A stretch of DNA of 64,000 nucleotides from Chrysoperla carnea (lineage: Eukaryota; Arthropoda; Insecta; Neuroptera; Chrysopidae), in contig NC_058338.1 of NCBI RefSeq assembly GCF_905475395.1, positions 14,708,935 through 14,772,934 of the forward strand, read 5' to 3'. Under the pieces are notes generated by a model, which saw only the letters and a list, made by a program, of their open reading frames with translations, was not told the DNA's origin and searched no databases. Shown in pieces: positions 1-11,112 of this stretch. How positions within the stretch are numbered: position 1 is the first letter of the stretch; each line of letters opens with the position of its first letter. The position numbers and the translations under genes are program-made.

Positions 1-795
1 CCACGACCAGGACTCCACATTCTTGAAATCTATTAGAGCTAGGTTAATTTTGATCACAAATTTGAAAAGTATGATCCAAATTTAGTAGGTTTACATACTT
101 CGTTTATCAAAATTGGATAAAATTTGGATGTGATAGAGCAAAATTAAATTTTTTTTGGATTCTGATGACGTCATAAAGTAAAAAAATTCAATTTTTTTGT
201 TAACACAGGCAAATTTGATCTGATTTTATTGAATTTTTTTTTGAAACCCACTAATTTTGAGCCATTCTTTTCAGCTGTGATGTGAATTTTTCGCTAGCTA
301 TCACTTATGAGCTTTATTCCGAGACCAGGACTCCACATTCTAAAAACCTATTAGAGTTAGATTAATTTTAATCACAAATATGAAAAGTATGACCCAAATT
401 TAGTAGGATTACATACTTCGTTTATCAAAATTGGATAAAATTTGGATGTGATAGAGCACAAATTAAATTTTTTGTTTTAAACCCAACCCAACCCAACAGT
501 TAAAAAATATATAATTTCGGTATATAAATTCGATTTTTTTGATAACATAGGCAAATTTGATCCGATATTATTGGAATTTTTTTTGAAACCCACTAATTTT
601 GGGCCATTCTTTTCAGCTGTGATGTCAATTTTTCGCTAGCTATCACCTTTGTGCTTAATTCCGGGACCAAAGCTCCACATTCATGAAATCTATTAGAGCT
701 AGGTTAATTTTGATCACAAATATGAAAAGTATGACCCAAATTTAGTAGGATTACATACTTCGTTTATCAAAATTGGATAAAATTTGGATTTGATA
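1..795 (+). repeat. Satellite-like tandem array A, about 316-342 bp unit
   Basis: Two and a half head-to-tail copies, already inside the array at the window edge, so it probably continues to the left. The landmark CCACATTC...TATTAGAG recurs at 15, 333 and 675 (spacings 318 and 342). Each unit also carries TTTTCAGCTGTGATGT, GCTAGCTATCAC and TTCGTTTATCAAAATTGG. The first unit has the palindrome TGACGTCA, while the second has lost it through a local change (a short CCCAACCCAAC stretch). The same unit forms arrays at 32.7 and 41.3 kb. There is no coding capacity. Confidence 0.9.
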
Positions 796-2356
796 GAAAT
801 ATAATTTGGATTAGATCCGTGTTTCTAGTCTAGAATTGTGAAATATTACACATAGGTGTATCCCGAGAATGTAGGTTAACACTTCTAGTTTTTCTAATTC
901 CTTTGTGTTCTATTGTTCATGGTTTGGGAATATAGAAATCACGTTAAGAGTTTTAGACAGTTATAAAACTTTCGCAAAGTATTAACGTATATACCTTAAT
1001 AACGTAAATCCGTAATTGTTAATCAGAAAATAGAATTATATGAACTCATTCTGCATTCTGGTTTTGAATAATAAAATATTAGAAACAATCTCATTTCATA
1101 GTATCAAAAATCACAACTCATAAAATAAATTACAAAATTATGAAATTAATAATCATAAAATGTATACAGATATTTAATAATTTAATGTATGTATTATAAA
1201 TTAATTTAACACGGATATCATAAGGTTTTAATAGTTTCAAAATGAAACTAATAAATTTTAATAACACCTTTAAAATGTTGTTTGAATAGATTGTGAAATA
1301 TAATTAAGTGAAAAATCTATTTCCTTCTATGTATATATACAAAGAGATATTAAGAAAAGGAAAATCGTAAAGAATAAAGTATATAATATACAATGTGATA
1401 GCTTAGGTAGGGGAAAAAATGATAAGCACAGAGAGAACTGCCGACAGAAGTAAAAATTTAAAAGTTTGGTATAACTAGTTTTTGAAGTCAAAACTTCTAT
1501 ATTCGCGTTGCAACATGATATGAATACAGCTACAGATATAACACCGTAACCTAGGAAAATTAAACTTTTTTCAATCGAAAAAACGACACCTATGTAATAA
1601 TAATTATAGCTGTACAAATAACTATTAACCAAGTGATTCTGATCTTTGTATTAGCTACTGATTACTGTTCATAGATGGCATTTGATGTAGTAATTAGGTA
1701 AATACGACATTTCATTCTAAAGTTACGTACTATCAAAGTTTAACTGACAGTCATCTATAGTGGCTTATTAGCTACTAAATATTTTAAATAAAAAGTTAGT
1801 TTTAAATTTTCAAATTATACTTTTGAAAATTAAACACACAAAAATTACTTTAATTTTCCAACTCCGCTTCCGTAGGTACTTTTCGAGATTAAAAAAACAA
1901 ATTTCGTTGTATATTTTGAATTCCTATCTTACCAAAGCTTGTTGTAAAGCTAATCAATCACCCTGTGTTACTATTTAATCTTGGAAAATGTGAAAATTAA
2001 TTTTAAATATTGTCTAACTGTGTATGAAATATAATTATACCGTATTTCAAAACGTCTTACAGAGAAAATTTGATTTTCATCTTTCACCTTAATTAAAAAA
2101 ATTGTTTTAGTATTTCACTTAAGTACTACTACTGGATTCAAAAGTGCGTGTTTTACAGGAAAATTTTTATAGCTTATTCCAAACTAATCCATTTGAGAAG
2201 TCAAAAATTTCAATTCTGTCTAAAATTTCAGAATTGATCACATCTACAAATAGAAGGTATCATTTCTACAAAAAATGGAAGAAAAGACTAGTCTAAATTT
2301 CAGGCACTACTTTGGATATTTTATTCAATAAAGATTTTCGTTTAATTTTTATATTC
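796..2356. other. Gene-free AT-rich interval
   Basis: I see no supported gene, RNA or repeat here. The 101-codon open frame on the minus strand near 1327-1632 is low-complexity, rich in Phe/Tyr/Ile, and has no recognisable domain. Confidence 0.5.
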
Positions 2357-2605
2357 GGTCGCCACATTAGCTCAGTTGCTTAGGGTAGCGGGTTCGATTC
2401 GATTTAAATTAATAGTTGTGATGGATTGGTGTAGTCCAAGGTATATCCATCAAGGAGGTGGACTCAGCCTCTGAAATTGAGGAGCTGATAAATGAAATTA
2501 TCAGCGGAAAGGTGGTAAAACACATATATATGGTATCACAATGGGCTCTATAGCCTAAATGTGTCCATCGTGGACAGCCAATATAACCTAACCTAACCTA
2601 TATTC
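2357..2605 (+). mobile_element. tRNA-derived SINE, copy 1
   Basis: The head looks like a tRNA gene: an A-box-like TAGCTCAGTTGCTTAGGG, then a B-box GGTTCGATTC. The boxes are only about 8 bases apart, so the D-arm-to-T-arm part of the tRNA head has been deleted. The body (GTGATGGATTGGTGTAGTCC, then GAGCTGATAAATGAAATTAT, then AGCCTAAATGTG) is shared with the copy at 40.9 kb. It ends in a short run of CCTAA units. This is a non-autonomous retroelement that would be transcribed by RNA polymerase III and mobilised by a LINE elsewhere. Confidence 0.8.
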
Positions 2606-2993
2606 GGAAAATTTCATAACATTTGCAGTAGGTTATTTTGCGTGTTATTGATGGACGAAAACTGACAAATTTTTGGCGCAACATACAACAATGAATGTAT
2701 TTGCCTCTTTTATATTTTTTGTCAGTCTCTTTCGGATTTTCATGATGTATTTTTTTGATACAACTTGTAGGAATAATTCATGTAAGAACATTTAAACTCA
2801 TTTTTCAAGCTCGTCTACTGTTTCACATGTGACTATTACATCAAACCCCTATTTTTGCACCAGAGCTATACAGTAACAGTAAGTATATATGTGTTAAAAT
2901 ATCGTATGCTCGGATTATGTGACTTTATTTGAAACATAACCCATAAATACGAATCATCATTTTCTATACGGGATATAATATACAACATATATA

Positions 2994-3692
2994 GGTTGGG
3001 TCATTTTAATCTATCATGGATAATAGCTCGTTTTGTAGTTAAAACAAACAAAAAACTGTAAAGTTTGATGGGGGATATCCTGTTCTGACATCAGATTGGA
3101 CCTAGTTTTTATGGATTGATTTAATATCCAATTTAGATTATAAACGGTAAGACATAAAATAACACTTTAAATTAGGTAGTCGATTCTCATAAAAAAACTA
3201 ATAATCTTTGATTAAAACTTTTTTTTTGAAAAACGTTAGCTTTCGGAGAAAATTGCGCTTAAAGTTAATCAAAATGGTAAGTCAAAGTCACCGACACAGG
3301 CGAATGTCTTCTATTGCCCTGGACAACTTTTTCCTAAAGTGTTTTTTCGCACTTAGTGTGTTTTTTTTTTCTCGATTAAATGCAATAATGACATATTTTT
3401 AAGTCGCATTCCTTCAAAAAATTGACGATTTTCGAAAAAAATGGTTTAAATGAAAAATGTTGGTTTTTTTATGAGGATCAATTATCTAGTCAAAAATGTT
3501 ATTCTATTTCTTACCGTTTATAATCTAAATTGGCTATTAAAGAAACCCGAAGAATTAGGTCCAATCTGATGTCAGAACATAACACCCTCCATTAAAATTT
3601 GCAAATTTTGTTCAAGTTATTTTTTGATTGGTTAACTACACAACGAGCTATTGGTCATGATAGATGAAAATGACTCACCTTCTATATCTGTG
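2994..3692. mobile_element. Foldback (long inverted repeat) element, full copy
   Basis: The left arm (about 2994-3210) and right arm (about 3463-3692) are imperfect reverse complements. Landmarks on the right arm are CTTACCGTTTATAATC, AGGTCCAATCTGATGTCAGA and GATTGGTTAAC; each is mirrored on the left. The central part is also inverted (GAAAACGTTAGCTTTCGG against CGACGATTTTCG-type sequence around 3425). The open frame at 3208-3402 is only the loop of this element. Related copies or arms lie at 4.5, 39.4 and 45.7 kb. This is a non-autonomous DNA element of unknown superfamily. Confidence 0.75.
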
Positions 3693-3946
3693 ACTATCTG
3701 ATATGTACATAAATTGTATTCTTTAGATATCTCATATGCTTGTTACTTCGATACCGTAATATTATATTTTATTCAAAAGGATTTGGAAGAGTATCAACAG
3801 TTTTTAAAAGTAACTTTAATTTATTATACGGCCACTGCATGAAAAAAAAATTTTGTTTGCAAAAAATGAACCAATTTCAAAAAACGATCAAAAAAGTAAA
3901 AAATAACTTTAAAGTAAATACATACTCTATCTATTATTTTCCTTTT

Positions 3947-4535
3947 GCCGGGTTGGTTGCCAGGTTATGCCCATATAGTAATCGGGATAGCAAGTTCAGC
4001 CGCTGCGGATGCCTGTTCGGGCTCACATACTCGGGCTCACTCTATTTTACTCGGTCAGCTGCCTGGTCAGCTAAAAAAATATTCAATCACGTATATTTAA
4101 TAACTAAGGGTGCCTGGTTTGGTTGATGTAATAGGGCTCTCTATTGTTTACCAAAGTTACTTTCCTGGCCAGGTTCATAATGATCGGGGCTAGTATATTT
4201 AGCCACGGTAGGTGCCCGATCAGATTTGTACACTGGGGTTAACGATATTTTGCCGGGTTGGTTGCCTGCGTATTCCCCTAGTAATCGGGGTAGTACCTTT
4301 AGCTGAAGCGGTCGCCAGTTCGGACGCACGTACTCGGTTCACTACATTTTACTCGGTCAGTGTTCGGTCGGGCTAAGATACTGGGGCTCAAAAAACTAGT
4401 AACCTTGCAGGGTTTGCGATAGTTGGGGCAGTAAAATCGACCCGATTCTGGCACCTTTCATGGCTCATCGGGCCTTCTTTTCTTTTCCCGATTGGGCTCT
4501 GGTTGCAAGTCGGGCATTAATCGGACACTTTCTAC
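3947..4535. repeat. GC-richer tandem duplication, period about 305 bp
   Basis: Two diverged copies start with GCCGGGTTGGTTGCC at 3947 and 4252 and continue in parallel (AGTAATCGGG, GCGG-TGCC, TACTCGG, TTTTACTCGGTCAG). The tract is clearly richer in G+C than its surroundings and is dense in short CGG and GGTTGG words. Open frames on both strands (3740-4126 plus, 4141-4329 minus) come from this composition and resemble no protein I know. Confidence 0.7.
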
Positions 4536-4695
4536 CAGGGAAGATCAACTTTCTAATTTAAAGTGTTATTTTATCTCTTAGCGTTTAGGATATAAAATGG
4601 CTACTAAATAAACATAAAGAACTGGGTGAAATCTGATATCAAAACATCATGTCTCCCAACCAGCTCAGCAGCTTTTGTTTAAGTTATTTTTTAAA
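4536..4695 (+). mobile_element. Foldback-element arm, fragment
   Basis: This is a diverged copy of the right arm of the element at 2994-3692: GATCAACTTTCTAATTTAAA, then CTTAGCGTTTAGGAT, then GAAATCTGATATCAAAACAT. It begins directly after the GC-richer tandem block. Confidence 0.65.
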
Positions 4696-5516
4696 TACTT
4701 TTACTACAAATTATGCTAACATATTACACACTTAAGTTTCTACTTAAAGTTCAAAACAGAACTTACGATTCTTAACAATTACTCACATTTATCCAATAAT
4801 CTTTCTAAAAACCCGCAATCTAGATGATGCCATTTGGTAGGTATACAATTTTATTTCGATATACATTTTTTTAAAAATAATTTATGATGATTTGAAATTT
4901 AATTTCCATTCCATAAAACAATAAATTGAAATTCACGATGATATTTTGATAAAACCATTATAAATCATAAACAGACATAATTTTAATAACAGTTGGAAAT
5001 TACTTAGTTTAGCATATATGCCCTTATCTATTGTATAGTAAATATAATGTAAAATAGGTACATTCTTAGAAGAATTATCTCACATACTGAGAATAAAATC
5101 ACACTATATGAAATTAGAAAATCACATATAATATCAACCAGAAACCCATATTATTGTAAAATATAAGATCGAACTACACCGAACTTTTCATTTTCCTCCA
5201 TAAGTTTCATTTATTTTTGGAAATGGAAATATTTACGATGAAAGTTCTACAAAACAAAGTTACAACTATTCAAGTATTCATCGAAGTTCTAACAAAATTT
5301 TTTTATAAAGCTGTGGCTGAAAATTTGAAGAGTTTATGAAGAGAAAGAATGTCTTAAGTAAAAGCTGTTCTCTTTTTACAAAAATAACGTCTCACAGAAA
5401 TCGTAAAGTTGACCTGGGCTTGCAAAGTTTTGTCGTTAAAAAAGAAAACATCAACTTTTTGGAAATTTTTTTGTACGTTGATTAGATTCGATATAAATTG
5501 AATGGGAAAAACTACA
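4696..5516. other. Gene-free AT-rich interval
   Basis: I see nothing beyond simple AT-rich sequence. Confidence 0.5.
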
Positions 5517-5600
5517 TGACGAAAAAATGTTTCAAACAAAAGTTGTTTATTTTTTTTTTGTAAGAACCATTTTTTACATATAACTTTTGTTCTTTTACAT
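5517..5600 (+). mobile_element. Family 1 interspersed repeat, short fragment
   Basis: GACGAAAAAATGTTTCAAAC, then AAAGTTGTTTATTTTTT, then a long T tract and ACTTTTGTTCT match the middle of the full copy at 8288-8832. Neither terminus is present. Confidence 0.7.
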
Positions 5601-5785
5601 ATAAAAATATTCGCGCATTCAGAAGATTTCGAGAAAAAATTTAATAATGAGGTAATATTTCGAGAAAAACTAAAATATTTATCATTTTATACAAAAAGCA
5701 AAATATTTATCATTTCAATTTAATTGAAATTTGAGAGGTTGGAAAACCTTTTTTTCGTATAACGAAAACTACATATATTGAAAAT

Positions 5786-6163
5786 TGTACGGGGTGATTT
5801 TTAAAATAGTTTCTAGCTAATTTTTTCAAAAAAGGATAATAATATCAAAAATAGGTCTTCTTATATTCAGGGGAAATTCAAACGATGATCAACATTGTTT
5901 TTTCTGTTGTTGTCTGTTGTTAGTACGTTCTGATTTTATGGTTCATAAATGAAGGCCTAAGAAAAAAATTTCAGACAAAAGAACCAAAATCTGCTATCAA
6001 AATGTATTTTTAAAATGAAATTTGATCTTGTTTGACCAGAAACGCAACCTCGGAAAAATAATTGGAAACATTTTTAAGGTTTTTTTTGAAAATAACAAGA
6101 ACCATATTTTACTGTTTTTTTAAAAAGATTAGCTGAAAACATTTTAAAAAATCAATCTGTATT
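5786..6163. mobile_element. Imperfect foldback element / MITE
   Basis: The left end GTACGGGGTGATTTTTAAAA followed by TAGCTAATTTTTTCAAAAAA is mirrored on the right by TTTTTTTAAAAAGATTAGCT and ACATTTTAAAAAATCAATCT. The inverted arms are about 65 bases with mismatches. There is no coding sequence. The superfamily is not assignable. Confidence 0.55.
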
Positions 6164-6969
6164 TATATTTGTTTGAGTTTCATATTTGTTATACATTTTT
6201 AATCGGGAATTTTTCAATATTTTCCATTTACTACAAAAAAAAAAGTTATTTAATATGGAAAATCATTTATTGTTGATGAAAATATGATATTACTAGAGCT
6301 ATGATAAACAGAATTTTTAAATATAACATATGAATTATTTATTATTAAATAAAGTTTTTGTTAAATACAATATTAAAATTTCGAGTAGATACTAAAATTT
6401 ATAATTCGGCTAATTTTAATACTTTTAATAGAAATAAAATTTTGTATCAGGAAATAAATATACCAAAATTTAATGATTGATTTCTGTATAAAGGGTTAGT
6501 AAGTTAAGGCTTTTCAATGGTTAAGACCCTGAATGGCCCGCACGCAGCCAGCAAGCTGATGAGAAAGGATAATATTATTAAATATACAGGTCAAAAAAGT
6601 TGTGAGACAAATCGTATAATAGCAGGCATGGGCAAACGTGACTTAGAGAAGTTACTCATACTTGTGTATCTAAAATACGAGTAAGTCAGTGATATCCTAA
6701 CCAGTGCCAACCAAAAATACGAGTAAGACAGAGAGACAACATTTTTTTCCACCTATCTCATTACTATAAGAGAAACTGAGATAGGTAGAAGAGTCGTATA
6801 CCCGTCTCGCTTCCTCCTCTATGAGCATAGATAAAGAGACACACAATAAAGTCTATGGCACACAATAAAGCTGTAACAATGGTGACTTCGACTTAAAAAA
6901 ATTCGCCTATGCCTGTTTTGCAGCAATGATAACAGTATCGTTTTATAGCAACAATAAAAGACATTCCAA
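6164..6969. other. Gene-free interval
   Basis: No gene. A somewhat more complex stretch (about 6600-6900) contains a near duplication around ACACAATAAAG (6841 and 6860) but no open frame or RNA signal. Confidence 0.45.
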
Positions 6970-7140
6970 AAAAGGGGATGTTTTAAGTTTGACCGCTATG
7001 TGTGTGTGTTTGCCTGTAGCATCGTAGCTCTTAAACGGATGAACCGATTTTATTTTTTTTGTTTTGTTTCAAAGGTAATTTAATGGAGAGTGTTCTTAGC
7101 TATGTTTCAAGTGCGAGGTTAGGGTTCTGTTTTGAAAATT
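6970..7140 (-). mobile_element. Family 2 interspersed repeat, partial
   Basis: On this strand it reads backwards: GTTTGACCGCTATGTGTGTG, then GCATCGTAGCTCTTAAACGG, then ATGAACCGATTTT, then GAGTGTTCTTAGCTATGTTT. These match the inner and 3' part of the full copies at 13.7 and 27.5 kb. Confidence 0.8.
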
Positions 7141-7148
7141 TCTTAATA

Positions 7149-7638
7149 CAGTGTAACCTCGATATAACAAATCGGAAGGGAACAAGTTTAAGTATTCGTT
7201 ATATCAAGTAATTCGTTAAGCTGAGGTTTGTTGTATTGATGCTAGGTTGGTCTGTCTATAAAGAGGTAATAAATGACGTTTCGCTTTTCTGTGACTGATA
7301 AGGAACACCTTTCTTGTTTTTGGGCCATTGCAACTTGAATCTTTTACAATAATGGCGAGCAGCAGTGTTTACGTTACTTTCCATCAAAGTAAAGATAGTT
7401 TTACCAAAGAAACGGGTCGAAACCTCACGCGACATGAATCACATGTCGTTATATAAAAGTTTTTGGCTGACAGTATTCGTTGGTTAGAGGTATTTAAACT
7501 TTTTTTTTTGATAGTTGAAAATATTTACACTTTCTTTTTTATAGTAGAAACTTCGTTAGAAAGAGAATTGCAAAAAATGTTCGCAAGGTATATTTTACAT
7601 TAAATCTTATTGAGGTACGTTATATTAAGGTTGCACTG
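7149..7638. mobile_element. pogo/Tigger-like MITE (490 bp)
   Basis: The element starts CAGTGTAACCTCGATATAAC and ends with its imperfect inverse (ATATTAAGGTTGCACTG), flanked on both sides by TA (7147-7148, 7639-7640), the Tc1/mariner/pogo target duplication. Internal words GTTATATCAAGTAATTCGTT and CGTTAGAAAGAGAATTG repeat the ACCTCGATATAAC theme. Nothing codes for a transposase, so it is non-autonomous. Cf. the sister element at 42.8 kb. Confidence 0.8.
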
Positions 7639-7640
7639 TA

Positions 7641-8287
7641 TAAATGTATACTTATAAAAAGAGTTTAAACCATCTTTAGTAAAAGCGTTTTGTTGAACAA
7701 CGCTTTTGCTGCGCCAGTGTCAGTATGCATCAGCCGTTAATATGGCAATGAACATGTATTTCATAAAGGTAATAAAATCATTTATAAGAAGTAACAATAT
7801 AAGTTATTTACCTCTTAAATAATCTCACAAATATTCATTGTTTACCTTATCTGTGAGTTTCCGAATGATTTCATCCATTTAATTCATGCTTAAATTATAA
7901 TAAAAATTACTTTTTGACAATAAGAGAAGACATTATTGAAGGAAAAGAAAATCGTTTTACATATTTTCGTTTTTCTTTAAGATAAAAGATATTTAATTGC
8001 TTTTGCAAAATCAATGTTTGTTTAGGCCGTCGAAGGATTGAGTAATGCAGAAAACGTTTTGCTTGCAAAATTGAATTGTTTGATTCATTTTAGGGAAATT
8101 TAAGCAAAATCTTTTTCTGAATATTATGCATATTATGTTCGATCACTTGATTTTAATTCCCATATTCTTTCATACCGGCGTCTTATATGAGAATTGATTC
8201 TTTAAGATTAAAGATAAAAAGTAAAAAAAAAATTTTTTTTTTCGAAATTGAATCAAAAAATTTTTTAAAAACCGAAATTTAAGATTG
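7641..8287. other. Gene-free AT-rich interval
   Basis: No gene or named repeat seen. A short region around 7680-7740 is of higher complexity but has no open frame. Confidence 0.45.
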
Positions 8288-8832
8288 AACAAGTGAAAAC
8301 AAACAATTGACTGAGTTAATTGTTGAAATACCATGCATAGTCAGTGTTGATTTCTTTATCACATAACACATACATACATGTGAAACATAGATAACTGATA
8401 TTCAAGTATATTACATACTAGAAAATGTCCGCCTAATTGGCGCCCTCACGGGTAAACAGTGATGTTAACGAAAAAATGTTTCAAACAAAAGTTGTTTATT
8501 TTTTATAAGGAATATTTTTTACATTTAAACTTTTGTTCTATCTCTAACGGTTTACAAGATAGGCCCAAGACCCAATTGACCTAAGATGCTCATTTAGGAA
8601 CTCGACCTCACTTTTTACGTCCTGAGTACGCTGTAAAAATTTCAGCTCGATATCTTTTTTCGTTTTTGAGTTATCGTGTCCACAGACGGACGGGCGGACG
8701 GAAATGGACTAATTAGGTGATTCTACGAACACCTATAGCAAAATTTTGTGCGTAGCATCAATATTTTTAAGCGTTACAAACTTGGGACTAAACTTAGTAT
8801 ACTTTGCATATTACATATATGCATGGTATAAT
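8288..8832 (+). mobile_element. Family 1 interspersed repeat, full-length copy
   Basis: It runs from AACAAGTGAAAACAAAC to GCATGGTATAA. It has a terminal hairpin (AACAATT/AATTGTT) and a 12-base inverted pair ATACCATGCATA (8328) / TATGCATGGTAT (8818). Internal landmarks are GTAAACAGTGATGTTAACG, ACTCGACCTCACTTTTTACG, TTGAGTTATCGTG, GACGGACGGGCGGACGG and AACTTGGGACTAAACTTAGT. It has no coding capacity and no obvious target duplication. It is probably a non-autonomous Helitron/Helentron-like or similar DNA element; the class is an inference. Confidence 0.8.
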
Positions 8833-9327
8833 TACGTTATGTGTGGTTGTTGTTTTAATACTATTTTATTTTTCTAACAATAAAGTACAGAACGACCTTT
8901 TAGACGTAAAAAAATTTAGAAACTTTATTTTAAATAAAAACTACTTTAATCTATTAATAAAATAAATAGATTTTTCTAAGAAACAATACAAACTCCTGGC
9001 AAAACTATTTTACAAACATGCCATTCACTTGAAGAATAATAAAATATATATATATAAGTATTGTAAATTTCTTACAATAAAATACACATCCAAAGTAAAG
9101 GATAATGGCAATTAAAAAAGATAAAAACAATCACTTTTTATTTTCATTTTTAAAGTTTGACGACGGTTGCACAATCTTACTACACAAAAATAAAACAAAA
9201 GAAAATATATCCTCGTCCTTTTTCACCGTGTCTTCTTTTCTTTTCGTATATATGTTGTGTCATTTTATCAACTTGTCATCTTATCAACTACATATCCTTT
9301 CTTTACTTTCTCTCGGTATAGGTATTA
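8833..9327. other. Gene-free interval
   Basis: Only AT-rich sequence. The 103-codon frame at 9105-9416 runs into the foldback element at 9330, so it is not a gene. Confidence 0.45.
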
Positions 9328-9329
9328 TA

Positions 9330-10038
9330 CAGTGTGTCGCATTTAAGATGAAGACACCCTCACACTTTTGTCATTTATATAAGAATATCGATTTGAAAAT
9401 GTGGACAGTCATATAGGTTGATGGGTCACATTTTTTAAGATATTATAACCAAAACTTAAACCTTAACGTCAGCCTACTACAAATTGACAAATATGGCAAA
9501 TTCTTAAAATTTTGTCTAGCGCCAGAGATGGTTAGAAATATCGGAAAAAATTGTTAGAAATAATTGCTTAGAATGTTTTTTTATGCTCCTATTTCTATTA
9601 TTTTGGTCTGCACTCAAAATTATTACAAGTTTATTGAAATATTTGAATACATAACACTATTAAATTATCAATTTGTCCAGTTTTTACATTCCATAGTTAT
9701 AAAATTAAAAAATAAACTAGTAATAATTTTGAGTAAAAATCAAAATAGTGAAAAATAAAAAATGCGAATTTTGTCATGAAAATCGGTATATGGGTATAAA
9801 AAAGCAACTTTTTCTAATAATTTTTTTCGATATCTTTAACCATCTCTTGCGCTAGGCAAAATTTTAAGAATTCGCCCTATTTGCCAATTTGTAGTCGGCT
9901 GAGTTTAAGGTTCAAGTTTCTGTTAACTATCTTAAAAAATTTAACCCCCTCTTTTACATCACTGTGAAAATTTTCAAATCGATATTTCCTTAAATGACGA
10001 AAGTGTGAGGGTGTCTTTATCTTAAATTGGACACACTG
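9330..10038. mobile_element. TA-flanked foldback MITE (709 bp), Tc1/mariner-like
   Basis: It begins CAGTGTGTCGCATTTAAGAT and ends with the inverse ATCTTAAATTGGACACACTG. TA dinucleotides flank both ends (9328-9329, 10039-10040). The inverted arms are about 200-250 bases each, with AAGACACCCTCACACTTT, GACAAATATGGCAAATTCTT and GCGCCAGAGATGGTTA mirrored on the right side. The loop (about 9560-9800) carries a 64-codon open frame of low complexity and no transposase motif. Confidence 0.85.
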
Positions 10039-10720
10039 TATATAGGTCTCTTTCAGTAGTATGTGGATTGTACACTATTGTACAAAAATTTGTATTTATT
10101 TGGACTAAATCATTGATTTAGCTTGATGAGAAAGGCTATACAGTTATCTTTACCATCAAGGGAATGACAAAAGATAGATATTTTCATCTTTTGGGCATGA
10201 ATTTATTTTCTATGATCAAATTACGGAAACTACAACATATTTTTTTTGTAATAGGTTCACATTTTCCAAATCTGACTGTACTAAAAACTAATAATAATAG
10301 CCCTTGAAGTACATCGTCATCTCAGGAAATTGTCTTATCGTTGTAAAATCGCTGGAGTGAGCACTTTTCTATATTTACTAAAATATATAGGATGACGCTT
10401 TTTTAGCTCACTAATAACAAGTTTCAATGGGTTGATAATAGTTTTTTAATAAAATATTATATATGTAATTCTAAAAACTAGAGTCCATTCTTATCTGGAT
10501 CCATTCTTATAAATCTTTTAAAATAGGAGAAACTAGCATGATACTCGTCCGCTTCACTGAACTTAAAAGTAAAAAACAACCCCTTAATAGGCTCCACCTC
10601 TCTTGATCTCACTTATCCTCCTTCCATAACACTCACAGGGATTGTTTTACACAGCTAAAATATATTCACAGTATATCACAAAAAAAAATGGCCATGAATT
10701 GTTTGACATTAACTATTTTA
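10039..10720. other. Gene-free interval
   Basis: No supported feature. Confidence 0.45.
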
Positions 10721-10930
10721 AATTTTTACAGAAATCTTTAATTTATGGTTCAAAGTGATGATCATAGATAGAGCATTTAAATGTCAGATTAAATTTTTAT
10801 TTATTTTTTATTTAAAAAAATATATTTTTATAAATTATAGCTCATGTGATATTTTGATGTGTGAGCCATATTGTTGTACAGTTTCATTTAAATCCGTTCG
10901 GTAGTTTTTGCGTGAGAGCGTACAAGCGTT
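10721..10930 (-). mobile_element. LINE-like tail repeat with inverted internal segment
   Basis: Read on the minus strand it gives the common insect tail sequence CGCTCTCACGC-AAAAACTACC, then AATGAAACTG, then CACATGAGCTATAATTTAT, then AATTTAATCTGACATTT. The part at 10721-10773 (AAATTTTTACAGAAATCTTT, ATTTATGGTTCAAA) is in the opposite orientation to its place in the sister copy at 29.7 kb. It has no coding sequence. Confidence 0.65.
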
Positions 10931-11112
10931 GAACGGTTTTGATAATTTGGCGAAATAGGATGACTTTTTCGTGATTGTCTTGAAATTTATATTGTGATTA
11001 CAGGCCTTGGAGATTATTTTATACCTCGAATACTTGAATTTTGATAATTCTAATATAACTTGGTAAATTAATCCATAATGCACATCTGGTTAAATTATTC
11101 CATAATGGATCC

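Noticed and set aside
1327..1632. 101-codon minus-strand open frame
   Set aside because: Hydrophobic low-complexity translation in AT-rich DNA; no leader followed by ordinary sequence, no domain, no paralogue.
3740..4329. Open frames of 128 codons (plus) and 62 codons (minus)
   Set aside because: They coincide with the GC-richer tandem duplication; the composition accounts for the missing stops.
9105..9416. 103-codon plus frame
   Set aside because: Runs into the exact left end of the foldback MITE at 9330, so it cannot be a conserved gene.
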